DNA from: a virus
Reading direction: 5' to 3' (one strand)
Virus record (IMG/VR): IMGVR_UViG_3300042293_000805
Coordinates: 1-29,297 of that record
Length of the DNA stretch: 29,297 nt
Part shown: positions 21,826 through 28,631 of the stretch, one piece after another
How the letters are laid out: each line of letters opens with the position of its first letter
Position numbering within the stretch: position 1 is the stretch's first letter
Notes under the pieces: model-generated
Databases searched by the model: none
The model's input: the letters and a program-made list of their open reading frames with translations, nothing else
Told to the model about the DNA's origin: nothing
Program-made: the position numbers and the translations under genes

Positions 21826-22202
21826 TTTAGCTCATTTAAAATTGTTGTTATCCTATGGTCACTTGGAGTTTTATTCAAATCGACTTCAGGAATTCTTCGT
21901 GGTAGTATCTGTAAATAATCTAAAAAAGATCTCAAGTATGGATGTAAATGTGGACAAACTTTATAAAACAAGATTCTAGAGCAAGCTTCATTACCAAATA
22001 CATTATTCAATATAATTATGTGGTTTAAAATCAATCTTTCTTTTAGAATCTTTTTCTTATCGTATCGATTTAGGAGCCTTTTAACATACTTTATACGATT
22101 GATGTCTTCATTGAATTCTGCTAATCCCTTACAGAAAGGATTGTCATATTCCTTCATGGCATACATCGTGAAGGTTTCATCATTTAAAGGTCCAAAAATC
22201 AT
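21822..22202 (-). CDS. Conserved T4-like phage protein of unknown function
   Basis: A 126-residue, mostly helical basic protein (MYAMKEYDNPFCKGLAEFNE; IKYVKRLLNRYDKKK; LKERLILNHIIILNNVFGNE). I recall closely similar short proteins in many T4-like aquatic phages, where this hydrophobic core is strongly conserved, but no function is known to me. It overlaps the following gene by four bases and starts 6 nt after the gene upstream, so it belongs to the leftward head-protein block. A structural or packaging role is likely from context only. Confidence 0.7.
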   Translation of the reverse strand: MIFGPLNDETFTMYAMKEYDNPFCKGLAEFNEDINRIKYVKRLLNRYDKKKILKERLILNHIIILNNVFGNEACSRILFYKVCPHLHPYLRSFLDYLQILPRRIPEVDLNKTPSDHRITTILNELK

Positions 22203-22208
22203 TAATAA

Positions 22209-22691
22209 TTAAACTTCTTCTATGTGAGCATTAATCATAAACACACCAGACTTATTGCCATCTGTTGGGGCGGTAACCGTGCATTTCAGTACAAAATTCT
22301 TACCATTAAATCCATTGGTAACCTCAAAACCATTTTTCAAATCATGGCTAGGAGATGTTCCAAATGTACCACCATATCGCTTGAGTGGGAATTGATATTG
22401 AGTGTCTAAAGATAACTCACTTGCTCTATTGAGATCAAAATCAATACCTGTTAGATTCAGTTTTGCTCGGAGGAGATACAAAGCAGATCGTGGATCGATG
22501 TACGATTTGGCACAAAAAGCAGTAATGAATGCATTCATCGCATGCATACCAAACTCATCATCGTAGCTTACTGGTTTAACATCCGGATTTGCTGATCTTC
22601 CTTTTGATTTCAGGACTGGATCATAACCAAATCCACCACCTTCTGAGTTTTCTTCTGTAATTTCGGATCGTAGTTCTTTAAATCGTTTCAT
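22209..22691 (-). CDS. Probable head-associated protein with capsid-targeting-like N-terminus
   Basis: A 160-residue protein. The first 14 residues, MKRFKELRSEITEE, resemble T4 capsid-targeting peptides (MKTYQEFIAEA type), with ITE as a possible cut site for a gp21-like prohead protease. A glycine-rich linker (NSEGGGFGYD) is followed by a folded domain (residues 45-160) with DEFGMHAMNAFITAFCAKSY and beta strands such as FVLKCTVTAPTD. It overlaps the upstream small gene by four bases. Probably packaged in, or attached to, the head. The family is not recognised. Confidence 0.62.
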   Translation of the reverse strand: MKRFKELRSEITEENSEGGGFGYDPVLKSKGRSANPDVKPVSYDDEFGMHAMNAFITAFCAKSYIDPRSALYLLRAKLNLTGIDFDLNRASELSLDTQYQFPLKRYGGTFGTSPSHDLKNGFEVTNGFNGKNFVLKCTVTAPTDGNKSGVFMINAHIEEV

Positions 22692-22918
22692 GGGTTCCTC
22701 TTATCTCTATTTAGGTTTAATTTGGTCTGATCTGGAAAGTGCTTAGCTCTAAAGTCAGACAACATGTCTCGTATTTCAGCACCGGATGGTATCTCATTAC
22801 CTTTTCTTCTAGCTTCTTGTTGTTGAGCTAATGCTTTTTTGATGTGTTTTTCCTCTGCTTCGTAGTCATGCGGTGGTTCATCATCCTCTTCTTTGATGAA
22901 TTTAGTAAAAGATATCAT
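22688..22918 (-). CDS. Small charged protein with capsid-targeting-like N-terminus
   Basis: A 76-residue, highly charged, largely disordered or helical protein. It begins MISFTKFIKEEDDE, close in pattern to the T4 internal-protein leader (MKTYQEFIAEA), with IKE as a possible prohead protease site. The rest (KHIKKALAQQQEARRKGNEI, then IRDMLSDFRAKHFPDQTKLN) is basic and could bind DNA. It is joined to both neighbours by four-base overlaps. Probably a small internal head protein; no specific family is known to me. Confidence 0.6.
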   Translation of the reverse strand: MISFTKFIKEEDDEPPHDYEAEEKHIKKALAQQQEARRKGNEIPSGAEIRDMLSDFRAKHFPDQTKLNLNRDKRNP

Positions 22919-23607
22919 TCTTTATCTTTCTTTGCTTTCTTCTTTTTACCACTCTTTACTGGTTTTTCCTTCTTACCACCACGTTTTCTCAACTCAATGT
23001 AAGTTGCCAATCTATACTTAGCATTTTCCGCTGTGTCACCCTTTTTAATAGGATTGGCTTTAACCTTCTTAGCAATTTTGTCTCTGCTGGTTATTTCCTT
23101 CTTAGACATGGTTCCCGCATGCTCTTTATTGACAATTTCTTCTTTGACTAACAAATTTTCTTTAATTATCGTCTTCATCTTAGATTTTAACTTAGCAACA
23201 CGTTTAGTTTTGTTGACAATTAACTTTGGTAGTTTTCGTTGTTTAGATGGGCTTTTAAATTCTCTGAGCATTCCTTCGCTCATGTACTTTAATGAAACCA
23301 CATTGTCTAATTTTATTGGAATACTGGTTTCTCCAGAAACAACTTCAATATCATAACCTTCTCGCAATGATTTATTTGATGCTATACGAACAATTCCTTT
23401 GACATAGTTCAGCTTTCCATCTTCTTTGATGTATTGAACAATTGCTTTTTTATTGAGTGATGTGTTGTCTACTTTTTCTAATATTATCTTTTTCATACTA
23501 CAAGAGTACCTTTCTGTCATGCTTTTTGGTTTTAGTGTTTTGCCAGCAAATTTTACAATCTTCTTGACTGTGTGTTTGCAGTTGCAACCTTCGTTGATTT
23601 GTTTCAT
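22915..23607 (-). CDS. Lysine-rich, probably DNA-associated internal protein
   Basis: A 230-residue, strongly basic protein ending in a run of KKKAKKDKE. It may be built from several pieces. There is an N-terminal Cys-containing segment (NEGCNCKH, then YSCS), a small beta domain (about 65-115), and a second leader-like start MKTIIKENLLVKEE (about 144) followed by HAGTMSKKEITSRDKIAKK and GDTAENAKYRLATYIELRKR. I recall the last pattern from short proteins in T4-like aquatic phages. The charge suggests DNA binding inside the head. The internal leader-like peptide suggests a gene fusion or a proteolytic site. Confidence 0.6.
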   Translation of the reverse strand: MKQINEGCNCKHTVKKIVKFAGKTLKPKSMTERYSCSMKKIILEKVDNTSLNKKAIVQYIKEDGKLNYVKGIVRIASNKSLREGYDIEVVSGETSIPIKLDNVVSLKYMSEGMLREFKSPSKQRKLPKLIVNKTKRVAKLKSKMKTIIKENLLVKEEIVNKEHAGTMSKKEITSRDKIAKKVKANPIKKGDTAENAKYRLATYIELRKRGGKKEKPVKSGKKKKAKKDKE

Positions 23608-23608
23608 A

Positions 23609-24235
23609 TTAATATCCCTTTTCTTGGTTACTTAGCTGAACTTCTATTGAATCTCTTGCATCTCTAATGTGACATGATGCCATTTGTTTATTTACAGCAT
23701 CGAGTTCTTTTTCATCACACCACTGAATGAGCAAGAAGGCAGTAATAACACCTTTTACTTTTATTGGCAATATCGACAATCCTTGAACATTATTTTCTTC
23801 TAGGAATTGTTTTGAGTATGAATGTATTAGATCATTTATATGAAAAGGAGTTCCATCTGTTTTTAACATAATAGACAACAAAGGAACAAACATAGAACAC
23901 AATAGCCCTGTCATTCTTCTTGAGTCTGCTGAGACTCCTTTGACAAGAGACTCATGAGTTAATGTGAATTTACGCATGGATACCCCATCCATGAAATACT
24001 CTCCATTATGAAATTGTAATACTTGAGTTCTATCAGAGTTAGTTTGAATTCTCAGCTCAGTCAAAGTTTCATGTATTCCGGTATGAACACGAATAAATCC
24101 AATATGTTCTTTTTCATTGTCTGGTTTTTTCGCAAACATTTTTATAGATGCTGCAATGACTCCAACAATTACTCCGGAAATTATTGTAATGGTTTCAAAC
24201 CACGATACATTACTTGCGCTTGACATATTTAACAT
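23609..24235 (-). CDS. Membrane-anchored GAF-like sensory domain protein
   Basis: A 208-residue protein with one N-terminal membrane segment (about 15-34, TIISGVIVGVIAASIKMF) and a soluble domain. The stretch GIHETLTELRIQTNSDRTQV followed by LQFHNGEYF is the opening of GAF-like domains, which bind small molecules. Later strands (VQGLSILPIKVKGVITAFLL) fit the end of a GAF fold. There is no attached kinase, phosphodiesterase or HTH. The ligand and output are unknown. It overlaps the end of the 1098-residue gene by 26 nt; a second ATG at 24226 is also possible. Its place inside a block of head proteins is odd for a membrane sensor. Confidence 0.62.
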   Translation of the reverse strand: MLNMSSASNVSWFETITIISGVIVGVIAASIKMFAKKPDNEKEHIGFIRVHTGIHETLTELRIQTNSDRTQVLQFHNGEYFMDGVSMRKFTLTHESLVKGVSADSRRMTGLLCSMFVPLLSIMLKTDGTPFHINDLIHSYSKQFLEENNVQGLSILPIKVKGVITAFLLIQWCDEKELDAVNKQMASCHIRDARDSIEVQLSNQEKGY

Positions 24236-27200
24236 CTTTTGTTGAATTTACTGCGAATGGGGTATCTTTTATGTATTTTAGTAATAAAGCTTTAGTTCCT
24301 ACTTCTCCAGCACCGTGTTCTTCATGCATAGCACGATTTTTACTCTTAGACAATACTCTCAAATTGCCATTGGAGTTGTTTTGTGGATTTCCATCTTTAT
24401 GATCTACATCTTTTCCATCACCTTTTTTAACTCGACCAGTTTTCATCAACTTGCGTCTAGCTAAAACTCTTTTACTACGATTTGCTCTTTGCTCCGCAGT
24501 ACCATGATACTCTTTATATTCTTTTTTATAGTTACGAGCTTCTTCTATGAAGCTCTCAAACAGTTCTGGTCTAATCACGCTGTTTTCCCACATCTCATGA
24601 AGCAGATCTATTGCATTAACTTTTTCGACATTCTTTATAATTGTCTCGTATGAAACCAAGCCAGACGAAAGAATAAAATCAACTGCGTCTTGATCGTTCA
24701 TGTTCTCAACTAAGAAATCATTTATAAAGTCATACGCTTCTGACATTTCTTCTTTACCAGAAGTATCGAATTGAGAATAGTCTACAACAGGTATTGCAAC
24801 TTCTGTTTCCCCATCTATTGTGATAATGTTATAGTCTCTTGCAGCACTATCGATATAGTCAGACATGTCAAGTGCATTTGATGTTATGAATTCAGGTTCA
24901 ATACCAATATAATTCATTAAACCAACAACATCATCTCCAATGTCTTTTAAATCTTGATCAACCTGCGCCGATGATCCGGGATTAATTATTGATGTATTTA
25001 CTTGTTGCTGTTGTTGTTGCTGATTATCAGTTTCGAACTCTTCATTCAAATCAATGTTCAGTACAGTTGATAATCCTCTGATCTTATTTGCACCCGAACC
25101 TTTAGATCTTCCTTTGAAACCACCTCTAAAGCTAAGATCTTTCATCAGTTTCTTAATCAAAGATTCTGATATTTGTTCCATCTTTACATCCGTGCCATCT
25201 TTGCTCAATGCTAAAACATGACTGGCAGTTTGTGGTGCCTTTCCACCAAACTTCATACTACCACTCATACTCTCAAGGCAGAATCCCATTTTGAATTCGT
25301 CGCTTGAGTCAAATATTTCTATTAGCTTAGCTCCTGCTTTTTTATGCAATAGTTCTTGTTCTTCGATAAGAACCTTCGATGCTTGAAATTGTTTATCTCT
25401 TGGTTCTTGACCATCGGCAACCATTCTTTTTATGGTTTTTGTGTCCCATTGTCCCAGTTCTGCAGATTTTACAAATTGACTAACCATTTTCTTCAGTTCA
25501 GTCACTAGTTTGGAGACTTTTGGACTTTTAGCAGCAATATTTCCTGCATATTCCATTGCTGCTTCAATTGTGGCAGTAGCTTCTCCCGATTCTGCGTTTA
25601 GAATTCTAGCTTGTCCGCATTTGACACTAGCTCTAATGCATTTATTCATATCAATTTTTGAAATATCTCCTTTAGATTTTTCCCAAAGATCTTTTGGTAT
25701 GAATATTACATCAGTCTTTGATGTTCCATTCGTAGCTCCAGCTTTCTTCCACAACTCAGAAACTCTTCCCTTGTTCTTTCCCATATGAAAAGAAACTGTT
25801 TCTCCAATTTGGTTGAATATTAAATTTGCTGCTCGTTCAGCTGAAGCATATAGAGTCTGACTATTCTGCAGTTTTGCAATAGTACCTTCGTTCTCTGTTC
25901 CAGTCTTAACTCCCAACATTTGATTCATAACAATTGGAATTGCTTCTTCGAGATCCGTTGCTTTATGATTCCAATCGGGGAATGTGGATCCTTTGCTAAT
26001 AGCTTTTCCGTGTGGGGGAGTTTCAGGAAGTTGTGGAAGAATTGTTCTTGGATTTTCCTGAGTCACAGTTGGAGCAGGAGCTTCTTCTGCTTTCTTCTTT
26101 TTCTTCTTCTTTGGTTCTTCTTTTTTGTTTCCCTTTTTCTTACCTTCTTGTTTTCTTGCCCACTCAGGAAATAGTTTCTTAGATGATGGAGTTATGGCAA
26201 AGCTGGAATCGTCAAGATATTTTGCAGCTTTGCCTCTGTCAAAATGTTGGGGATCAACAAGAACCTGAGAACTGCCAATATCAGCTTTGTCTACAATTTT
26301 GGTTTTACCACCCTTTGTGGCTACAACAGCAAACTGAGCTTTTTTCCCTTTGCGCTCCTCTTGCTTTCGGATTGTATCCTTCTTCTTTGGATTTCCTGCG
26401 CTGCGAACTTCTGTTCTAACATTCGCTCTCACCTTAGAAGGAGATGCTACTGATTTCTTTTTCATTTTGGTAGCTTCATTCAACGATTCTTCTTTGACTT
26501 CTCGCGATACTTCTTGCGACACTTTGTCGCGAGCATCTTTACGATTAGCCAATTTCTTCAATATAGCATTAGCACTTTGTGTGCTCATACCCACTCTTAT
26601 AGCTGCTTTTTTTCCTAGTATAATAGAAGAACCTATTGCTTTGCTTTCTTCTAGCATATTCACAAATGATTCTATGGATTCAGGCGAGAAATATTCAGTT
26701 ATATTTTTCTTCTTTGCTGCATTTCTAGTTCTAGCCATAGCATTTCTTTCTACTCTTCTCTTTTCTTCTGCTCCGGGAACGACATCGGTAAACTGCTTAC
26801 GAAGCATGGTTGCATATTGTTTTGTACCTTTAGCTTTGTGTATGGATTCTGGCATAAAGGCACTAGCCAATTCATCATCTCCTGCTAGAATTGCTTTTCT
26901 CATTCTACCAGCTTTTGCATGTTCTACTGGGATTCTTCCATTCACAACTAGCTTTTTAAGTTGATCTGCAGTCAGATCTTCTTCGTTTCGTTTTGATGCT
27001 AACGGATGAAAGTCGATCTTAGTTTTATGAATAGTCTTACCATCGGATCCTACCACTCCACCATACTTTTTGACATGAGCTTCTATCTGAGTTTTTAGTG
27101 TTGGTTTACCAGTACTAGTACCAAATTGATCTGGACCAACAGCTACAGTTATATGCTTATGTCCTCCCTTTTCAATCAGATGTACAATATGATGAAAAGG

Positions 27201-27506
27201 ACTAACTGATGATTTTTGTGGTATTGTTCCAAATTTTAATTTAGTACCAGGCATGCTATCTTTAATATACGCATGCGATCCCTGTATTAGTTTTTCTTTT
27301 TGTTTGAATGCTAATGGTGCATCCGGAGCATTCTCTGAAGCACCAAGTCCATGATAGAAGTGACTATACCCAGTAGAAGCAGCATGAGCAGCTGCAGCTT
27401 GAGCAATTTCCTCGTGTCCCCGTGTGTATGGATTGAATGCGCCAGTTACAAGGAAGGCAGATCCAACCGATTTTGCTTCTGTCATTAAATTGAGTAGTTT
27501 GTTCAT
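24210..27506 (-). CDS. Giant nucleotidylyltransferase-HNH endonuclease fusion, probable internal virion protein
   Basis: 1098 residues. After a leader-like MNKLLNLMTEAK comes a nucleotidylyltransferase domain (about 14-235). LVTGAFNPYTRGHEEIA carries the HxGH-type motif (T28-R-G-H31), and AKAGRMRKAILAGDD corresponds to the ISSTxxR-type C-terminal motif. The middle (about 270-990) is Lys/Glu/Pro-rich linker and unrecognised domains, with a basic run near 470 and a Q7 tract. The C-terminus (about 990-1060) is an HNH nuclease: EYHGTAEQRANRSKRV, then DVDHKDGNPQNNSNGNLRVL. Related giant cytidylyltransferase-like proteins occur in T4-like cyanophages. A packaged or injected enzyme is a reasonable inference; substrates are unknown. 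No Shine-Dalgarno or clear promoter is visible. Confidence 0.75.
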   Translation of the reverse strand: MNKLLNLMTEAKSVGSAFLVTGAFNPYTRGHEEIAQAAAAHAASTGYSHFYHGLGASENAPDAPLAFKQKEKLIQGSHAYIKDSMPGTKLKFGTIPQKSSVSPFHHIVHLIEKGGHKHITVAVGPDQFGTSTGKPTLKTQIEAHVKKYGGVVGSDGKTIHKTKIDFHPLASKRNEEDLTADQLKKLVVNGRIPVEHAKAGRMRKAILAGDDELASAFMPESIHKAKGTKQYATMLRKQFTDVVPGAEEKRRVERNAMARTRNAAKKKNITEYFSPESIESFVNMLEESKAIGSSIILGKKAAIRVGMSTQSANAILKKLANRKDARDKVSQEVSREVKEESLNEATKMKKKSVASPSKVRANVRTEVRSAGNPKKKDTIRKQEERKGKKAQFAVVATKGGKTKIVDKADIGSSQVLVDPQHFDRGKAAKYLDDSSFAITPSSKKLFPEWARKQEGKKKGNKKEEPKKKKKKKAEEAPAPTVTQENPRTILPQLPETPPHGKAISKGSTFPDWNHKATDLEEAIPIVMNQMLGVKTGTENEGTIAKLQNSQTLYASAERAANLIFNQIGETVSFHMGKNKGRVSELWKKAGATNGTSKTDVIFIPKDLWEKSKGDISKIDMNKCIRASVKCGQARILNAESGEATATIEAAMEYAGNIAAKSPKVSKLVTELKKMVSQFVKSAELGQWDTKTIKRMVADGQEPRDKQFQASKVLIEEQELLHKKAGAKLIEIFDSSDEFKMGFCLESMSGSMKFGGKAPQTASHVLALSKDGTDVKMEQISESLIKKLMKDLSFRGGFKGRSKGSGANKIRGLSTVLNIDLNEEFETDNQQQQQQQVNTSIINPGSSAQVDQDLKDIGDDVVGLMNYIGIEPEFITSNALDMSDYIDSAARDYNIITIDGETEVAIPVVDYSQFDTSGKEEMSEAYDFINDFLVENMNDQDAVDFILSSGLVSYETIIKNVEKVNAIDLLHEMWENSVIRPELFESFIEEARNYKKEYKEYHGTAEQRANRSKRVLARRKLMKTGRVKKGDGKDVDHKDGNPQNNSNGNLRVLSKSKNRAMHEEHGAGEVGTKALLLKYIKDTPFAVNSTKDVKYVKRK
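25002..25022 (-). repeat. Glutamine-codon microsatellite (Q7)
   Basis: Seven in-frame CAA/CAG codons on the minus strand inside the 1098-residue gene, encoding seven glutamines in an unstructured linker. Such tracts can change length by slippage. Confidence 0.7.
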
Positions 27507-27556
27507 GTATTACATTTTCGGAAAGTGTTAACCCAGTAGAGTATGTAGAAAAAGAA

Positions 27557-27576
27557 AGCCGAGCACTTGCTCGGCT
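27557..27576 (-). terminator. Rho-independent terminator after the exonuclease/HTH unit
   Basis: AGCCGAGCA (27557-27565) and TGCTCGGCT (27568-27576) form a perfect inverted repeat. On the minus strand it is followed by TTTCTTTTTCT. It lies 32 nt after the stop of the HTH gene. A second hairpin (27583-27606) precedes it. It separates the two-gene early unit from the giant fusion gene. Confidence 0.8.
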
Positions 27577-27582
27577 ATTAGT

Positions 27583-27606
27583 ACACCCGGAGAGTATTTT
27601 GGGTGT
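27583..27606 (-). other. Second hairpin between HTH stop codon and terminator
   Basis: ACACCC (27583-27588) and GGGTGT (27601-27606) pair over 6 bp with a 12-nt loop, starting two bases after the stop codon (27608-27610 on the minus strand). There is no T-tract after it. It may stabilise the 3' end or strengthen termination at the next hairpin. Confidence 0.4.
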
Positions 27607-27607
27607 C

Positions 27608-27949
27608 TTAAATGAGTTTTTCTACCTTGATGAATCCTTTGTGGCTTTTGCGCTTACCATTCATCAGTTCATACATGGCAGATTTCGATAGATCGTGTAT
27701 TCGGCAGAACTCCATGAAGTTTTGCACGAGAAAGGATGTTCCAGTAGAGCTGGTAAACATCCAAAGTTTTGTTGGAGTTTGTTCTGTTTCTTCCGCTTTT
27801 TCGTCCCATTTCCATGCAGATCCTGTCTTTATGAACCTACCACCATACTTTTCTACAAAGGCAGATCTATATCTGTGAGAAAATGCAGTTTCGTTGGCTT
27901 TTACCCATTCTCTACTGTTTTTTATGTTAATCAGTTGTGTGCTATTCAT
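27608..27949 (-). CDS. Small protein with NUMOD-like helix-turn-helix
   Basis: A 113-residue protein. The C-terminal segment (about 77-108: FMEFCRIHDLSKSAMYELMN, then GKRKSHKGFIKV) matches the HTH-like DNA-binding modules (NUMOD1 type) found with homing endonucleases and as small stand-alone phage proteins. The N-terminal half (about 13-50, basic, with YGGRFIKTGSAWKW) is a separate small fold, and no nuclease motif is present. It overlaps the upstream exonuclease gene by eight bases and is followed by a strong terminator. It probably binds DNA, perhaps as a regulator or a remnant of a mobile endonuclease. Confidence 0.65.
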   Translation of the reverse strand: MNSTQLINIKNSREWVKANETAFSHRYRSAFVEKYGGRFIKTGSAWKWDEKAEETEQTPTKLWMFTSSTGTSFLVQNFMEFCRIHDLSKSAMYELMNGKRKSHKGFIKVEKLI

Positions 27950-28595
27950 GATGATCTTTCCTAAAAGTATCTATTGCTTTTTTGAGTTTACGAACATAAT
28001 TAACAGGATTTCTTTCAAACACTTGAACCTCTCCTGTTTCGCATGTGATGATTATACAAATATTTGTTATGGGAATTCCAAACAATTCTTGCCACATTAT
28101 TGCATACGCAGTTGTCTGTGTAAAATAATTCTCAATGTGTTCTTCTGTCTTTAATCTAGTGCTTCCTTTGAAGTCTATTACTGACAATTTTCCATTGAAT
28201 TCTGCAATGCAATCGATTCTTCCTGCTAGTTTTAAGTTCTTGCTGAACAGCGGAGCTTCTATTGCATGAATGTTATCAATTTGATCTAGGATAGGCTTTG
28301 TCTGGAGGAAAAGATCCAGTACATCCGGCATGATCTCTTTCGATTTGAGATCTTGGTTTAAGAGGTATCTTTCGATGATGGAGTGCAGGTTTGTCCCTCT
28401 TTTTATTACCCGCTTTGATTCTGCTTGATTGTTTTTTCGCCATTGTGCAAAAAATATACGTTTTTCCCAACCAGTTACTGTTGTTACGGAAGGATAATGC
28501 ACACCTTCGCAAAGATATCTGCGACCGTTAATCTCATCTTCGACGGATTCGATAGATGCGAAGGTGTGTGGAATGTGGGTAAATTGTTTGTTCAC
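27942..28595 (-). CDS. PD-(D/E)XK exonuclease (RecB/Cas4/MGME1-like)
   Basis: A single-domain 217-residue nuclease. YPSVTTVTGW (about 34-43) is the family's N-terminal signature. H71 in GTNLHSIIERY, E113, D128 (AGRIDCIAEF), D141-F-K143 (SVIDFKGS) and Q160..YA (QTTAYAIMW) give the complete active-site set. It probably degrades or processes DNA ends in recombination, or host DNA. The start must be GTG 28595: an in-frame TGA lies two codons upstream and there is no other Met codon before the conserved motifs. A sigma-70 promoter ends only seven bases before it, implying leaderless translation from GTG. Confidence 0.9.
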   Translation of the reverse strand: MNKQFTHIPHTFASIESVEDEINGRRYLCEGVHYPSVTTVTGWEKRIFFAQWRKNNQAESKRVIKRGTNLHSIIERYLLNQDLKSKEIMPDVLDLFLQTKPILDQIDNIHAIEAPLFSKNLKLAGRIDCIAEFNGKLSVIDFKGSTRLKTEEHIENYFTQTTAYAIMWQELFGIPITNICIIITCETGEVQVFERNPVNYVRKLKKAIDTFRKDHHE

Positions 28596-28602
28596 TAGTC
28601 AC

Positions 28603-28631
28603 AGTATACATCATGAATACGCTGTAGTCAA
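28603..28631 (-). promoter_or_regulatory. Sigma-70 type promoter with leaderless geometry for the exonuclease
   Basis: On the minus strand TTGACT (28631-28626), a 17-bp spacer, and TATACT (28608-28603). Seven bases separate the -10 from the GTG start at 28595. The expected start point falls at or next to the G of GTG. The -35 directly adjoins the stop codon of the upstream gene (28632-28634). Confidence 0.75.

Noticed and set aside
26183-26964. Plus-strand ORFs opposite the 1098-residue fusion
   Set aside because: Phe/Leu/Ser-rich antisense translations of a Lys/Glu-rich gene. They look membrane-like only because Lys codons read as Phe/Leu on the other strand.
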